A stretch of 64,000 bases of DNA from Hyperoplus lanceolatus (lineage: Eukaryota; Chordata; Actinopteri; Uranoscopiformes; Ammodytidae), in NCBI GenBank assembly GCA_026929865.2, contig CM049410.1, forward strand, positions 10,557,501 through 10,621,500, written 5' to 3'. The notes beneath the pieces are model-generated. The model saw only the letters and a list, made by a program, of their open reading frames with translations. It was not told where the DNA came from and made no database searches. Each line of letters starts with the position of its first letter. The first letter of the stretch is position 1. The translations under genes were made by a program, and so were the position numbers. Below are positions 18,346-36,225 of the stretch, in pieces.

Positions 18346-20390
18346 TATCTCCTTGTGACTATCTGACTTGATTATTAGACTTTTATAAGTGTGTTCATGC
18401 ACATTTGTATTCTCCTACATACTGTTTTTATGAACAAAACACAGGTTAGTTTTACAGCAGGAAAAGCATTCACAAGAGAGTGCAAATCATCAAGTACAAT
18501 GAGAAATTCTTTGTTTGATATAATAATGCAAAGTATTTTAAACCAAGTTTTTCAAGCTCACTTTGAGTATTCGGTATAGTACATGTTGAAATACCCTTTG
18601 AGTTGACAATTGAATCCAACTCTGGACCTTCAGATTGTTTGTCAGGTCTACATGGGTCTTAAAAGTGAGTCTGGAATCTAGCCAGATGTTTATAACAATG
18701 AACTATTTTAATTTGAGAACCCTGAATTGATTGGATAGTGACAGTAGGCTTCCAAATGTTAAACTCATTAAGGACATTTTTGCTTCCATTCAGCTTTTTT
18801 TAAATGTTTTCTGCCCGTCTTTCGCAATTCTTACTTTTTACTTGACAGTAAGACTTCTTTGATGTCCTACTCTACAATAACTGCTATCTGCACTTACACG
18901 CCAAACGACAAAGTCCCATTTGATATTCTTTGACTGAGAGTTCATCTGCTCTCAGTGATCACACTGATACCTAAACAATTCATTCAATGCTCCACCCATA
19001 TATTGACTAACTTCTTCCCACCCTCAACTGCTTTCAGCATTTCCGTTATTTCTAATCTCTCTGCAGTTTTTCAGCAGTGAGCGGACCTACATTTACTTTA
19101 ACTTTAGCCTTATTAAGTTTTTTAGGTATTATTGCACCAAACAAAATACATTTTTCATCCCCGTCTGCTATTCATAGTCTCACCCTAAAAGCTTTCCCCA
19201 CCTAAAACCTTTTACAACAGCCTTGAAATTAAAAGATTTCGTAAAACTACTCAAATCCAGTTAAAGGCAAAGATTCTCATATTTGAGTCTGATGTAAGAG
19301 AGTACTCTTTGGCCTAGTTCTTTGAGGACAACGGTAATTTAGAAAAAAAAAAAGAAAGGCGTCCCCTCTAAGAACTTTTTCAATTGATATGGTGAGCGAT
19401 GAGACATTTGCACACTGCCCAGAATGAGTAACTTGCCACAGGAATTTACCCACGATTTGGAATCAATGAGCTTCATGAGAAACAACAAGCAGATGTTATC
19501 ACGAGTATGTGAGTAGATAAAGTCTCAGGACTGTTCAAAAAGAATGAACCACTCTACATGTGATCTGCCCAAGATCAGCTGATGACTCATTGGAATCATT
19601 AGAACTATATCAATCATCAGAAGCTATGAAACAATGATGGAGGATAATAATTCATGAGGAGTGTGAAATGTCCCCCCCCCCAACAACCATCCAAATTCCT
19701 CTCTCACGGCCTTCATGCCTACACGTTCCTTCCCTTGCCTTCCCATTGCCTCCCTCCTTCTCGCTCACTCAAGCTCCGACTTGCACCCGTTTGCCCCCCC
19801 GCCTCTTTCTCTCCCTCCCTCCCAACCAACAACATTCCTTCATCCTGAAACTCCTTCCTTTGTAACAATAAGCGGGAAAAGAAGGAGGGCGGCGACCAGA
19901 AAGAAACTGAACTGTGTTGATTGTGCGCGTGTGAAGCTCTGTTTTGTTGACATGCACAACAGTAACTTTGCGTCTGCCATGAGGGCTCGGGGCTGGCGGG
20001 TCTGTCGCCATGGCAGCGAGTGTGTAGACTCACTGTCAATGATGCGTAAATGTTATGGGAGTTCCCCCCGCCCCCCCAGTTCAAACATCAGTGAGTCATC
20101 AGCTGCCCTCCCAGACCAAATCTCCACCATCAGCTGAGTGACAACGGCATGAGACACCAAACACAGAAAGGAAAACATATCTTTCGCCTGCCCACATAAA
20201 AGTTGTTGTAATAGCCAGTGTGTATATCCATGTGTGTAAAGTAAAAAAGAGGGTGGAACGGACAGAAAAGAGTGGAGTAGGAAGAGGAGGGAGGAAGGGG
20301 AGGAGGCCGAGACTGTGTGATCCAGCTAGAGAGGCTTGTCTAGGGTGTGGACTTAAAAAAAGAAGGCAGGGTAAAAGTGGGCGGACGAGT
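18346..20390. other. Upstream flank of the emp gene
   Basis: No coding exon recognised. A pyrimidine-rich stretch lies at 19670-19865. TGAGTCATCAGCTG (an AP-1-like site next to an E-box) lies at 20092. Promoter function is a guess from position only. Confidence 0.3.
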
Positions 20391-20399
20391 AGTTCCTAC

Positions 20400-20480
20400 T
20401 GTTTGTGCATTTAGAGTCTGAAATTAGTATCTTTGAGAGCAAGAGGAATTGGACCTGAAGAGACACACCGCCGTCAAACA
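20400..20480 (+). other. Candidate non-coding first exon of the emp gene (3' end)
   Basis: A good splice donor (CAAACA/GTAAGTCAAG) ends at 20480, upstream of the coding exon that starts at about 22216. PMP22/EMP genes usually carry their ATG in the second exon, so this is a reasonable candidate. Its 5' end is unknown. Confidence 0.3.
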
Positions 20481-20484
20481 GTAA

Positions 20485-22104
<1,620 letters not shown>

Positions 22105-22225
22105 AATTAGGTTGAATTTGCTCTAACCCTCAGCAATTCTCATTGTATATTAAAGGGTGGAAAGCAGTGTAACAAGTTTCCTCTTGTGCCTCTCTCTCTC
22201 TCTCTCTCCCTCCAGCGCAGTCATC

Positions 22226-24461
22226 ATGCTGATTCTCCTCGCTCTCATTGTTGCCATTCACATCATTGGCATCATCCTCCTCCTGGTGGCCACTATTGAC
22301 AATGTAAGTCATTCAATTTTGCTTTGTTGATTTCGACACACCTGTACTGTGCAGAACCAACTTCCCCCCCACCACCCAGAGATGCCTGAAGGCATAATTG
22401 GCCCATCATAATCCCTCACTTCCTCCCTTTGTTAAATGACAGTGCAGATGAGGTATGTGCATCTCTTCGTTCCCTTCGTCCTAGGGCCACATAATTGAAA
22501 TATTTTGACGACAGATGGTGTCCTCATCGGTGCCACTGAGTGTGTCTTTGTTTGTGTGCAATGCATTCAAAGGTGTCACTCAGAAGGTGCACATACACAT
22601 GTAAACATCTGAGATAATTGAGTGTTGCATACCGAAGTGACTTGCGAGCCATGCATGCCAACCTGACAGGCGAACGTGAATTACTGTCTATGCCTGTAGC
22701 AGCCCTCCCCCCAAAAAACACTACAGACACTCCTGCTCTGAATTCTCCCCATTCTTTCTCTCCCACCTGGTGCAGGTTCATTCATTTTCCTTGAGCACTC
22801 GGGAAGCTTGTTTCTTTAGGCAGCGGCTGCACCGAAATCGCAACATGATTTGAAACATGCTCTTTCCCCCCCACAGGCCTGGTGGGTGACTGACACCGTC
22901 TCGACCGATGTGTGGGCCCGGTGGATAAAGACAGCTGGAGTGTGGAACTACACTGATCTACCCACACACTCAACATACCCACAGGGTAAGAGAGGCACGC
23001 CACCCGAGTGATAAGAACGCATTTTCACAACACGTCATATTTCGTTTTCAATAAAAAGTCAGACCTCTATGTTACGATGATTTTCTGCAATGTGGTACAA
23101 CTTGAAATTCCTTGTACTTGAAATGCTAAACGATAACTCTAGGTATTAGAGACCATCTAAAAGCAAAATGCACTTTTTCATTTTTTCAACATCTATATGG
23201 GTCCCTGGTCTGACTAGAAACTCCCTATCTCCTTTTCTCCCCCTCCAACATTCTTAAAAACCTGTGTTTCAAAACCCAAGTCAAATTTCTCCCCATTATG
23301 ACATCACAGGGGGAGAAGCCACGCCCCCTAATTACCAATCTAATTTAGCACTACCTCTGCGGGAGATAAGCTCACCCTCAGATCCTCCTTGTATTTTAAC
23401 TGGTTGTTAGATTCAAACCAGCAGTAAGATTAAGGGCCAATCAGAGCAGACTGGGCTCTTTGGAAAGCAGGGCTTAAAACGGAGCATTTCAGACAGAAGC
23501 TTAAAAGAAGAGAATCAGCAATGGCACTGTGAGAAATATAAACGTTTCTTTCACTACCTTTTGAAAACAGTGTCTAGTACAAACCAAACAAAATTAAATT
23601 TTTTAACCTGAAAATACATACATAAATATGTTACATAAATAACACTTGATCTGCCTCATCAGGAATGCGGTTTAATCTGATTTAATTGACAGTAACTAAA
23701 CAACCCACGCAACTGGCATCAAATTTGGATACCGATGCTGCTTAATCATGTTTGGTGCACAAAAGTACGTCACATTCCCTTTTACGTAGCTTGGTCCTCC
23801 TGCCCCTTTCAAACTAGCGAGGAGTGTAGTGTTCAGTCCACGTAGGATCCCGTCGCTCATGGCAAGAGTCTGACTGAAAAAATAGTTTTCTAGGCCCTTT
23901 AAAGATGCCCACCAAACAAGCCTTTCTATTAAAGCTTCACTTTTAACTCTATTCTATATTAATCATATTGAACAATAATAGTTTGAGAGCCTTAATACAA
24001 ACCTTCAGGTGATATGAAAAAGAAATGTTGTACACAGCATCTTATTCCGCAGTGCTATTTGTGATGGGTTGGCAATTATCCAAATTACTTTTTCTTTTCA
24101 AATTAAAACCAGTATAGCTAGCATTGTGCAGCAAAACCGAAAGTAAAGACATACGTCTCGTAAATCTTATGTATCGTGACATTAACTGCTTCTTCCTGGC
24201 TGTGAACCTGCACGACTCCCGGCAACCACCCTAACACACAGACACATACCCCACACATTGCATCCTCATTGTGTTGTCCTCTCTCTGGCTCCCCCTGTAG
24301 ATTACCTCCAGGCAGTGCAAGCCAGCACAGTCCTAGCTTGTATATTCTCCATCCTGGGCATCTTCGTGTTCCTGGTTCAGCTTTTCACCCTTGAGAAAGG
24401 GAAGAGGTTCACCGTCTCCGGCATCTTTCAGCTCCTTGCCTGTGAGTATTTATATTTTTCC

Positions 24462-24516
<55 letters not shown>

Positions 24517-24731
24517 GTCTGCCAATGACACATGTATCCTAATTCCCATTCTCCTTCCCCGCAGGCCTGTGTATCATGATCGCAGCCTCCATCTACACAG
24601 ACCGCTTCCACCTCGACGAGGCCAACGACAAGGCCTCGTACGGTCACTGCTATATCCTGGCGTGGATCTCCTTCGCGCTCACATTCATCTCCTCCATTAC
24701 TTACTTTGTGCTACGTAAGAAGACGGCATGA
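22226..24731 (+). CDS. emp1: PMP22/EMP-family tetraspan membrane protein, probably emp1
   Basis: Four exons, 22226-22303, 22877-22985, 24301-24441 and 24565-24731, have AG/GT borders and give 495 nt (164 residues), the family's usual size. Exon breaks fall where EMP/PMP22 genes have them. TM1 is MLILLALIVAIHIIGIILLL. The first loop has DNAWWVTDT and an N-glycosylation site (NYT). TM2 follows DYLQAVQAS, and FLVQLFTLEKGKRF is the family signature. TM3 includes LCIMIAASIYTDR, and TM4 runs from YILAWISFALTF to the C-terminus ...FVLRKKTA. Family members shape membrane microdomains, adhesion and integrin traffic. The residues look closest to EMP1/EMP2; emp1 is chosen because gsg1 lies next door, as in human 12p13. 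The first loop has no cysteine, although most relatives have two. emp2 is the main alternative. Confidence 0.85.
23130..23900. repeat. Dispersed fish repeat in the emp intron between coding exons 2 and 3
   Basis: It contains stock teleost repeat phrases (GCAAAATGCACTTTTTCATT, ATGACATCACAGGGGGAGAA and AAGCCACGCCCCCTAATTAC), similar in style to the repeat at 5880. Ends could not be fixed. Confidence 0.5.
24466..24512. repeat. (TC)n microsatellite in an emp intron
   Basis: About 23 CT units between the third and fourth coding exons, ending about 50 bases before the acceptor. Confidence 0.95.
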
Positions 24732-25171
24732 GAGGGACACTAGAGCTAGCTCCATCCTGCGTTCAAACAGTCGGCTGGATCTGCGCTCTCGGCTTGAATC
24801 TGGTTTTATTCGCCCATGGCTTAGTGTCAGATTTGAGCCGCCAGTGTATATTCAGCTACAGATATAGTAAACCTGTTGATACTTCCAAATACATACCAGT
24901 CCTTAATTGAGTCTGCTGTCCGGGGTTCAATGTTTCTTTGAGAGTTTTGGATATTTGTGCAGTCAAACGCAGACTCAGTCAATCACAGTTGTATTTGAGT
25001 GTATATTAAACCCAGAGTTTGGGCTGGATTTCTTGAGTGCATCTATGGATTAAGAATCTTTTTTTGTCATTAACTGAACAAAATTTGCCTTGATGCGTAT
25101 ATTAAGATCTCTCAATACTTCCAGCTTTTAACAAAAGCAGGTTGAAGAGTAACATCTGTGGTCTTTTCTTA

Positions 25172-25173
<2 letters not shown>

Positions 25174-25222
<49 letters not shown>
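25174..25222. repeat. (TG)n microsatellite
   Basis: About 24 TG units in the probable emp 3' UTR. Confidence 0.95.
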
Positions 25223-25229
<7 letters not shown>

Positions 25230-25511
25230 ATTCACATATGGATCTAAGTTTTGGATTAAATGGGGCGACATTATGATTTTAGTTTTTCATTATTTTATTA
25301 TTACTTCAACTATTTTTGTTCATAAATGGTGCGCTCTGGTCTTCATCTATAAAATTTGCCACTAATTAAACAGAGTGCAACTACAACATAATGGAATCTA
25401 TTTTTCTATAAGTACTCGGTAAAGCTGAACCTGTTTGAAGTCTTAAAAGTCTCCAAAAATATCCACTGAGATGCCTTCTGTTGCATGTGTGTGTGTGCGT
25501 CAAAATCAACA

Positions 25512-26003
25512 CTGTGTCTGAAATCGCACACTTAGGTAAGTGCACTTACATTGAGCGCACTTTATTATCCCTACAGTACACTTATAGACGCAGTGCTCTC
25601 ATTTCTACAGTGTACTGTCCCAACTGCCGTCGCGCATTTGCATTTTGACGGTTCTTCTTCTGTGGTATTTTTTTCTGCTTGTGTTACCGAGAGCCAAAAC
25701 AGTAACATAAATCGCGGAAAAACAAAAACAATGTGTAATTTAACTTTCGTAGAGTGCGTACGTCTCCACAGTTGCTTCAAGCTCCTCTATTTTGATTAGA
25801 GTGTCCCGTCCTCTCCGCTACGTAGGCAAGATGGCGGCTATTGTGTGGAAAGTGCCCATCGCTCCACACTCAAGTTTTAGACCGTTTTGAGTGCACAACC
25901 GAGGAACTTACAGTGCACTGCATTTTGGCACACTCTCCGGTTTTGCGCAAAGTGCACTCAAAAAAGGAAGTGTAAGTACAGAAGTGCGCGATTTCAGACA
26001 CAG
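25512..26003 (-). mobile_element. TIR MITE, copy 2
   Basis: Inverted copy of 14411-14915. It has matching GTCTGAAATCGC termini, the same AAGATGGCGGC motif (25829-25839) and shared coding-like body, with a short internal deletion relative to copy 1. It lies in the probable 3' UTR or downstream flank of the emp gene. Confidence 0.75.
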
Positions 26004-26382
26004 CCTATTGGCTGAGACCTTGTTGTTATTTTTCTCCAAAGTAGTGACACCTTTTCAACCAATTCCAAATGCAGCAAAACGCAACAGTATTTCCGAGACT
26101 TTTTCAGTTACACTTGCTGAGTACATTTGAAACTCGCCATATTACTTATATAAGCTTATCCACCCATGTATCGGTAACATATGACCTCATCACATCCTTT
26201 CAAAAACATTCAGTCTTTGCCAAAGGAGATCTGTTTCCACCAGGCATGACAGAAAGACAATTGCTTTGACTCGCTTGAGATATAATGTGTAAATAGGTTT
26301 TTGCTCTGTATGTCTAATGCTGTTTTTATTTTTGCTACAGTTATTTCTCATTCCGAATGACAGTGACAATGATTTTTACAAT

Positions 26383-26388
26383 ATTAAA
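26383..26388 (+). terminator. Candidate polyadenylation signal for the emp gene
   Basis: ATTAAA followed by a T-rich stretch, about 1.65 kb after the stop codon. EMP genes often have long 3' UTRs. No transcript evidence. Confidence 0.3.
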
Positions 26389-26707
26389 GATTTTTCAACC
26401 AATTTTTGAAATTACTTTTTGTGTTTTTTTTGTTATGACTCATGAGTAAATAATCCTTTTACAGTTTAGTTTTTTCATTATTGGCTACTTGTAATTATGT
26501 TGATTTTTTATTTGGTGCTTGCAAACAAAGAGCAGTGAAATGTTTGATTGAAAATGTGTGCGTTAGCCAACATGAGAAATCTACTTTTTAAACTATGAAA
26601 CTTAACATAGTCCCTATTAAACACATGAAAGAATAATATTTTTACTAAATAATACAGCAACTGAGACATGTCTTCACTAGGTGTCCAAAGCATTTACACT
26701 TTCTTTC

Positions 26708-26713
26708 TTTATT
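26708..26713 (-). terminator. Candidate polyadenylation signal for gsg1
   Basis: AATAAA on the minus strand about 155 bases downstream of the gsg1 stop codon. Confidence 0.45.
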
Positions 26714-26868
26714 TAGAGCTGAGTAATTATGTTCGCAGCTGATTACCAGTCACGGCAATGCTGACCATGTAAATTCACAGCACATGACAGGAACATAGCA
26801 AAAATTACTCCTAGCATTTGTCAAAGATAGGCACGGGTTCATCCGGTCACAGAAAAGGCTTCCAAGAT

Positions 26869-31540
<4,672 letters not shown>

Positions 31541-31559
31541 CACAGAGGGGATTCAAAGA

Positions 31560-32756
31560 GGGCTCGGCGCTGGTGGAGAAGCAGTGGAGATGGACACAGA
31601 TGTGAGACTATTTTAATCTCTTAACAGCAATGTTTGATAGAAAATATGGCCTACTTTACTCAAAAAAACTCCAAGAAGTAGCATGTCAGCACTGCATATG
31701 TGTAAGAAGAAAAAGAGTATAGCTCAAGTTTTAAATTTTTAATCTACTTGACTGTAGGGTCACCTGCACTTCTGCCTGTCACTAAAAATATCACCAGCAT
31801 ATCATTGGTTTCCTAGGCGAAGCAGCTCTTCCTAATTGCCCCGAAACGGGTGGCGAGGTGTTTGAAAGAGGGAGTGGAGGAGCCAGCAGTTTGACAGGAC
31901 TAACCACACTTAAATAATAAAAAAGACTGTGACCTAAAATCAGCACACTACCCATAATTGGTGGCTAAATGAGAGGAAAAATTGCCATCTCCATTGAACC
32001 TCTCCAGGAGACAGCCAGATGCTCTAACCAATACGTCTGAGCACTTGAAGTCAAGCAGGAGTCAATAAAAAAAACGTTTAAAAAAACTCACCTCTTCTTC
32101 AGTGTCTCACTTTGTGCCTGGTCCTCAGTTCTCATCAAGTTAAGAGTGAAAGGTGAATGAAGCATGTGGCCATTGTTACTCCAGCCGTCTGAGCTACCTT
32201 TCACTCTTCATCAGTACGTGAGAGTGATGGAGGATTTTGTCCGTCACACTGACCTCTGCAAGTAGTGTGGCCGTCAGTCCTTATGATCCTACCTCGGAGG
32301 ACAGACAAGAGCATATAGCATGCATGCACACACGCACGCAAGCACAAACACACACACACACACACACACACACTTCTCTTCTTTAATCCATCTAAATCCA
32401 AAACAGAAAACCCTGTTCCATCTGTTTTCATTTTCATTCCCAGACTCAATTTGCTTTATCTTAATCATTCATCTTGTCTCTTCTTCTCTGCCCCGCTCTC
32501 CAACCTGTGTAAAAGCGTGTTGCACGCACTATTTTGATGATGATGATAACATGACCTTGAAAATGTTGAATAAATGCAGTATGTTGAATGTCTGCAGACA
32601 TAGATAATTATTACTTGGATAACAATTTCTCAGTGACCGTTATTTTACTCTAATTGGTGGCGGCTCCACAAGAGGTGGCTCAAAGAGTGGATTATTTAAC
32701 ATCACCTCAATGCAAAGGTTTTATGTAGGCTTAGGTCTAGTTTAAAGGTGAAGTAC
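31560..32756. other. gsg1 upstream flank
   Basis: Holds a short (CA)n tract at about 32345-32372. No other gene, exon or repeat end recognised. Confidence 0.4.
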
Positions 32757-33039
32757 GTGTTTTAGGTAACACTTTACAATAAGGGTACATTAATTAATGG
32801 CTAGTTAATGCTTAATAAGGTTTAACTAACCATTAGTTAACTGCTAACTAATGTATCTATTAAGCATTTACTAATAATATTCATGTTAACTAAGGTATTA
32901 ATTACTACATTATGTAATGTTTATAAATATCCTATGTTAACCTTAGTTAACTGATTAATTAAGCATGAACCAACGGTTGATTAATATAATAATAAGCATT
33001 AATTAACTGTTAACAAATGTAATTTTCGTAACATTACTT

Positions 33040-33430
33040 AAGCATAATTAACCATTTATTAATGCTCTTTGTGACCCTTATTGTAAAGTGGGAACCATTT
33101 ATCCATTAAGTAACACTTAATAAATGCACACCAGTGCTGAATAGGCATTACTGAAGCATAATTAACCATAATAGGCATTACTTAAGTGTAATTAACCATT
33201 TATTAATGGACTTTGTGACCCTTATTGTAAAGTGAGAACCATTTCTCATGAATTAACACCTAATAAAGGCATACTAGTGCTGATTAAGCATCACTTAAGC
33301 ATAATTAACCATGTCTTAATGTTATTTGTGACCCTTATTGTAAAGTGGGAACCATTCATCACTTGTTACACTTAATAAATGCAAAACAGTGCTGAATAAG
33401 GATTACCTAAGTACAATCCATCAATCAACA
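33040..33430. repeat. Tandem repeat of about 125 bp, left arm
   Basis: Three to four diverged units each contain GTGACCCTTATTGTAAAGTG and AGTGCTGAATAAG-like phrases. The inverse array lies in the right arm at about 38690-39060. The unit includes a copy of the element's own terminal motif. Confidence 0.75.
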
Positions 33431-34029
33431 TTACTCTTTATGACCCGTGTACATTCTCTATAATAACAATATTAAACATACTAAAATATTTCCAACTGGA
33501 AATCAATTCATGACAACAATCTGTTATCAACACAACAATTCAGTCACAATTTAAAAAAGAGAGAATTTTATTTTATTTAGAATCTTTAGTTTTATTTGGA
33601 AACACGGCTCTCACATTTGACATGAATACCGTCAAAGAACTCCAAAATAGTTTCTTCAACAAATTATATCCAGTTTAATGATTTTCTCTGAAAGTAACAA
33701 ACAGGAGGAAATGGATCACTAACAGCAATGGTGAAACACACTGACTCAACAGTTAGGTTTAACAGGTAAATATGTATGTTCTACTCTCTTCCTTGAAGTG
33801 TATATATCATTGTTGCAACATAAACAAAAATAAAATACACAAAGAACATAACAGTTCCATTTTTAATCATGGACTGAAGATAAAACAAAATAATGATCAC
33901 TCTCTTGTGACTAAACACTAGTTTAACCTGGCCCTATCATTGTTATTTGAATGAGCACATATGTATTTAATTTAACCTTTATTTATACTCGAAAGATCAG
34001 TTGAGGGGTGACCCTCATTTATAATCTTT

Positions 34030-36225
34030 TGTTGTGCCTACACAGAGTGTCTCATTTGAAATGTTGTAATGGGTTAAGACTGATGCCACAGTGCATTCCA
34101 AGAGACTAAAGTCTAACGCATGTTTACATAAGTTTCTCTGTAGATGCAACCATCCCAGACCCCTGCGGAGGTCATAAACTCATTTAAGATGTGATAGTTC
34201 CTTTTAAAAGGTTGGTTAATCCTACCAGACCTTTGGTGACTGATTCTCTGCAAGTTCCACAGGATGAAACTCTATTTGGAAGCTACCATAAAGTTCAAAC
34301 CAGACATGGCAGGGCCCAGGCACCCTGCTGTGTTTACCTTATCTCAACTGTGAGACACAAGCTTCAAAGCTTTCTTTTCCTAAGGAAGGAAGAGCATTGT
34401 ATTGGCTGGTTCGAATGTAAACACTGCTTGCTGATTAGACAACTAACTTCTGATTGGATGAGAATGCATTTGGACTGTTTTAATACAGGATGCAAGACTC
34501 TCATCTTTGCCATTCGCTTTCGGCTTCCAGCTGTGATAGAAGGTACGACATGCTTAAACCTGAGGCCTAGGATTAAGCAACTCCAAGTCCCAGTCTTTAT
34601 ACTCGCTGGACGAGTTCATGAACTGCTTGAAACATCTCCTCTGTTTTCCTGGATTCGAGAGAGTTTTCCTACAGAAAACCTCTTCACCAGAGCTGAAGCA
34701 CACCTCAGCCTCTCCTCAAAACAGAACGACCCCACACGCGTAAAGCGTGAGCAAAGACGCAGGATCCCTTCATCAAGACGCCTGCACTGCCCGTTCCACG
34801 GACCTGAGCCAGCCAAGTGAAGCTGCCTATCACTTATCCTCTAGGCCGTTACTACGCTGCCCTAGACGCAGCGCCAGCCAAGGACAAGGACCGACGCAGA
34901 GGGAGTTCTCCGCTTCCTCCTCTCCTCCTTGCCTACGCTGCCCATCGGACCGCAGACAGCCCACCATTGCCAAGAAGAGCTGCTGATCCCCTGCTTTCCA
35001 TCCCTTGGCATGGTGAGGCACTGTGAGCTCACTATTTCCTGATCTAAAGTAATTCTGACTCACTTATGTTTTACACAAGTGTTTTTCGCTCACAGTGTTT
35101 TTCTCCCGTTAACCGGGAATGCATTGATGTGTTGTTGCTGTCACTCTTATAGCCGGTGAATTCTTTCCTCTTTATCAATTCAACTCAGTGTACGTAAATG
35201 CGCATTTGCAGTCACTGTGTGATTGGAGGAAACAGTTCACTACGCGCTGGAGCTGCTGCTACTGTCTTTTGTTTTCTCTCCTTCTCATTTCTAACTACGC
35301 ACATCACACACACACACAAACACACTGACACTCGTGATTTCCCCCTCAAGTATTCTTAATGAATACATGAGCGTTGAGTTTTCTGTAATTTTAAAGTTAA
35401 GATTGCGTGAAGACAAAACCAAAGTCTCCCCGCATCATCCTTTTTAATTCTTATGTGTTTGATTGAAGCAGTAGGTTACATACATGCTCTGCATGCTAGT
35501 TCCCCTACTGATTAAAGGTAGAATATTCAACTTTCAGAAGTTGTCCACCACAATGCTTTTAGCAATTGATCTACCCGTGGATTAAAAGCCACCTCAAACC
35601 CTCGCGTGACGTCAAGGTCTCGCGTCTGCCATCTGAATTCATCTAATTTCTAGAGTGACGGTCCTCTGTCACACACACACACATACACACACACACACTC
35701 ACTACACGTGTGCACTCACCCGCACACATAGATAGAAATACATGGCTTTATAATCTAAACTGTTCTTATTATTGCTTGTGCTATGTCTGCTTTCTTAAAT
35801 TAGATTAGTTCATGGTTATTGACTTATGTGTATCGTTTTAATCAACTTGCCTAAGTAAATAAACCCTTACATTTTGATTTTAAGAAGCAGTGTCTGTGAT
35901 ATTTGTGTCTTGTATTTCACTAATGGCTGGTAAATAAGGTTTATGCTCGAATATTCACTCCTTCATTATCTTAAATGTACATTGTAACCAACTTTGACAT
36001 TTTCAAGATAAATCCCTTTAACATTATGAGACTGTTTTCTGATTTGATACAAAGTTCCCTTTTACAAAGTGTGGTGCTCCGTAGGTATTAATAAGTAATT
36101 TGATTAGCTGGACTAATTTAATTGATCATTAATTAACAATTTTTCTTAATATTATAATTTCCATGAAATTAATAATATTCTTGACTTTTGACCAAATCTA
36201 CCCCTTATGAATTCCACTGAAAACA
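34030..36225. mobile_element. Solo-LTR-like insertion in the left arm of the palindrome
   Basis: A 2,196-bp block begins TGTTGTGCC and ends GAAAACA, that is TG...CA. It is flanked by 4-bp duplications CTTT (34026-34029 and 36226-36229). The undisturbed right arm shows the empty site. TG...CA ends and a 4-bp duplication fit an LTR of a retrovirus-like or Gypsy-like element. No second LTR or internal region is seen, so it looks like a solo LTR and is treated as a fossil. Family not determined. It is younger than the palindrome. Confidence 0.6.

Noticed and set aside
33040-33430. CRISPR-like or satellite array
   Set aside because: The units are about 125 bp, contiguous and diverged, without spacers, and are mirrored in the other arm, so they are part of the transposon.
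34191-34820. 209-codon open frame
   Set aside because: It lies inside the TG...CA solo-LTR-like insert, has no recognisable protein-family pattern and looks accidental.
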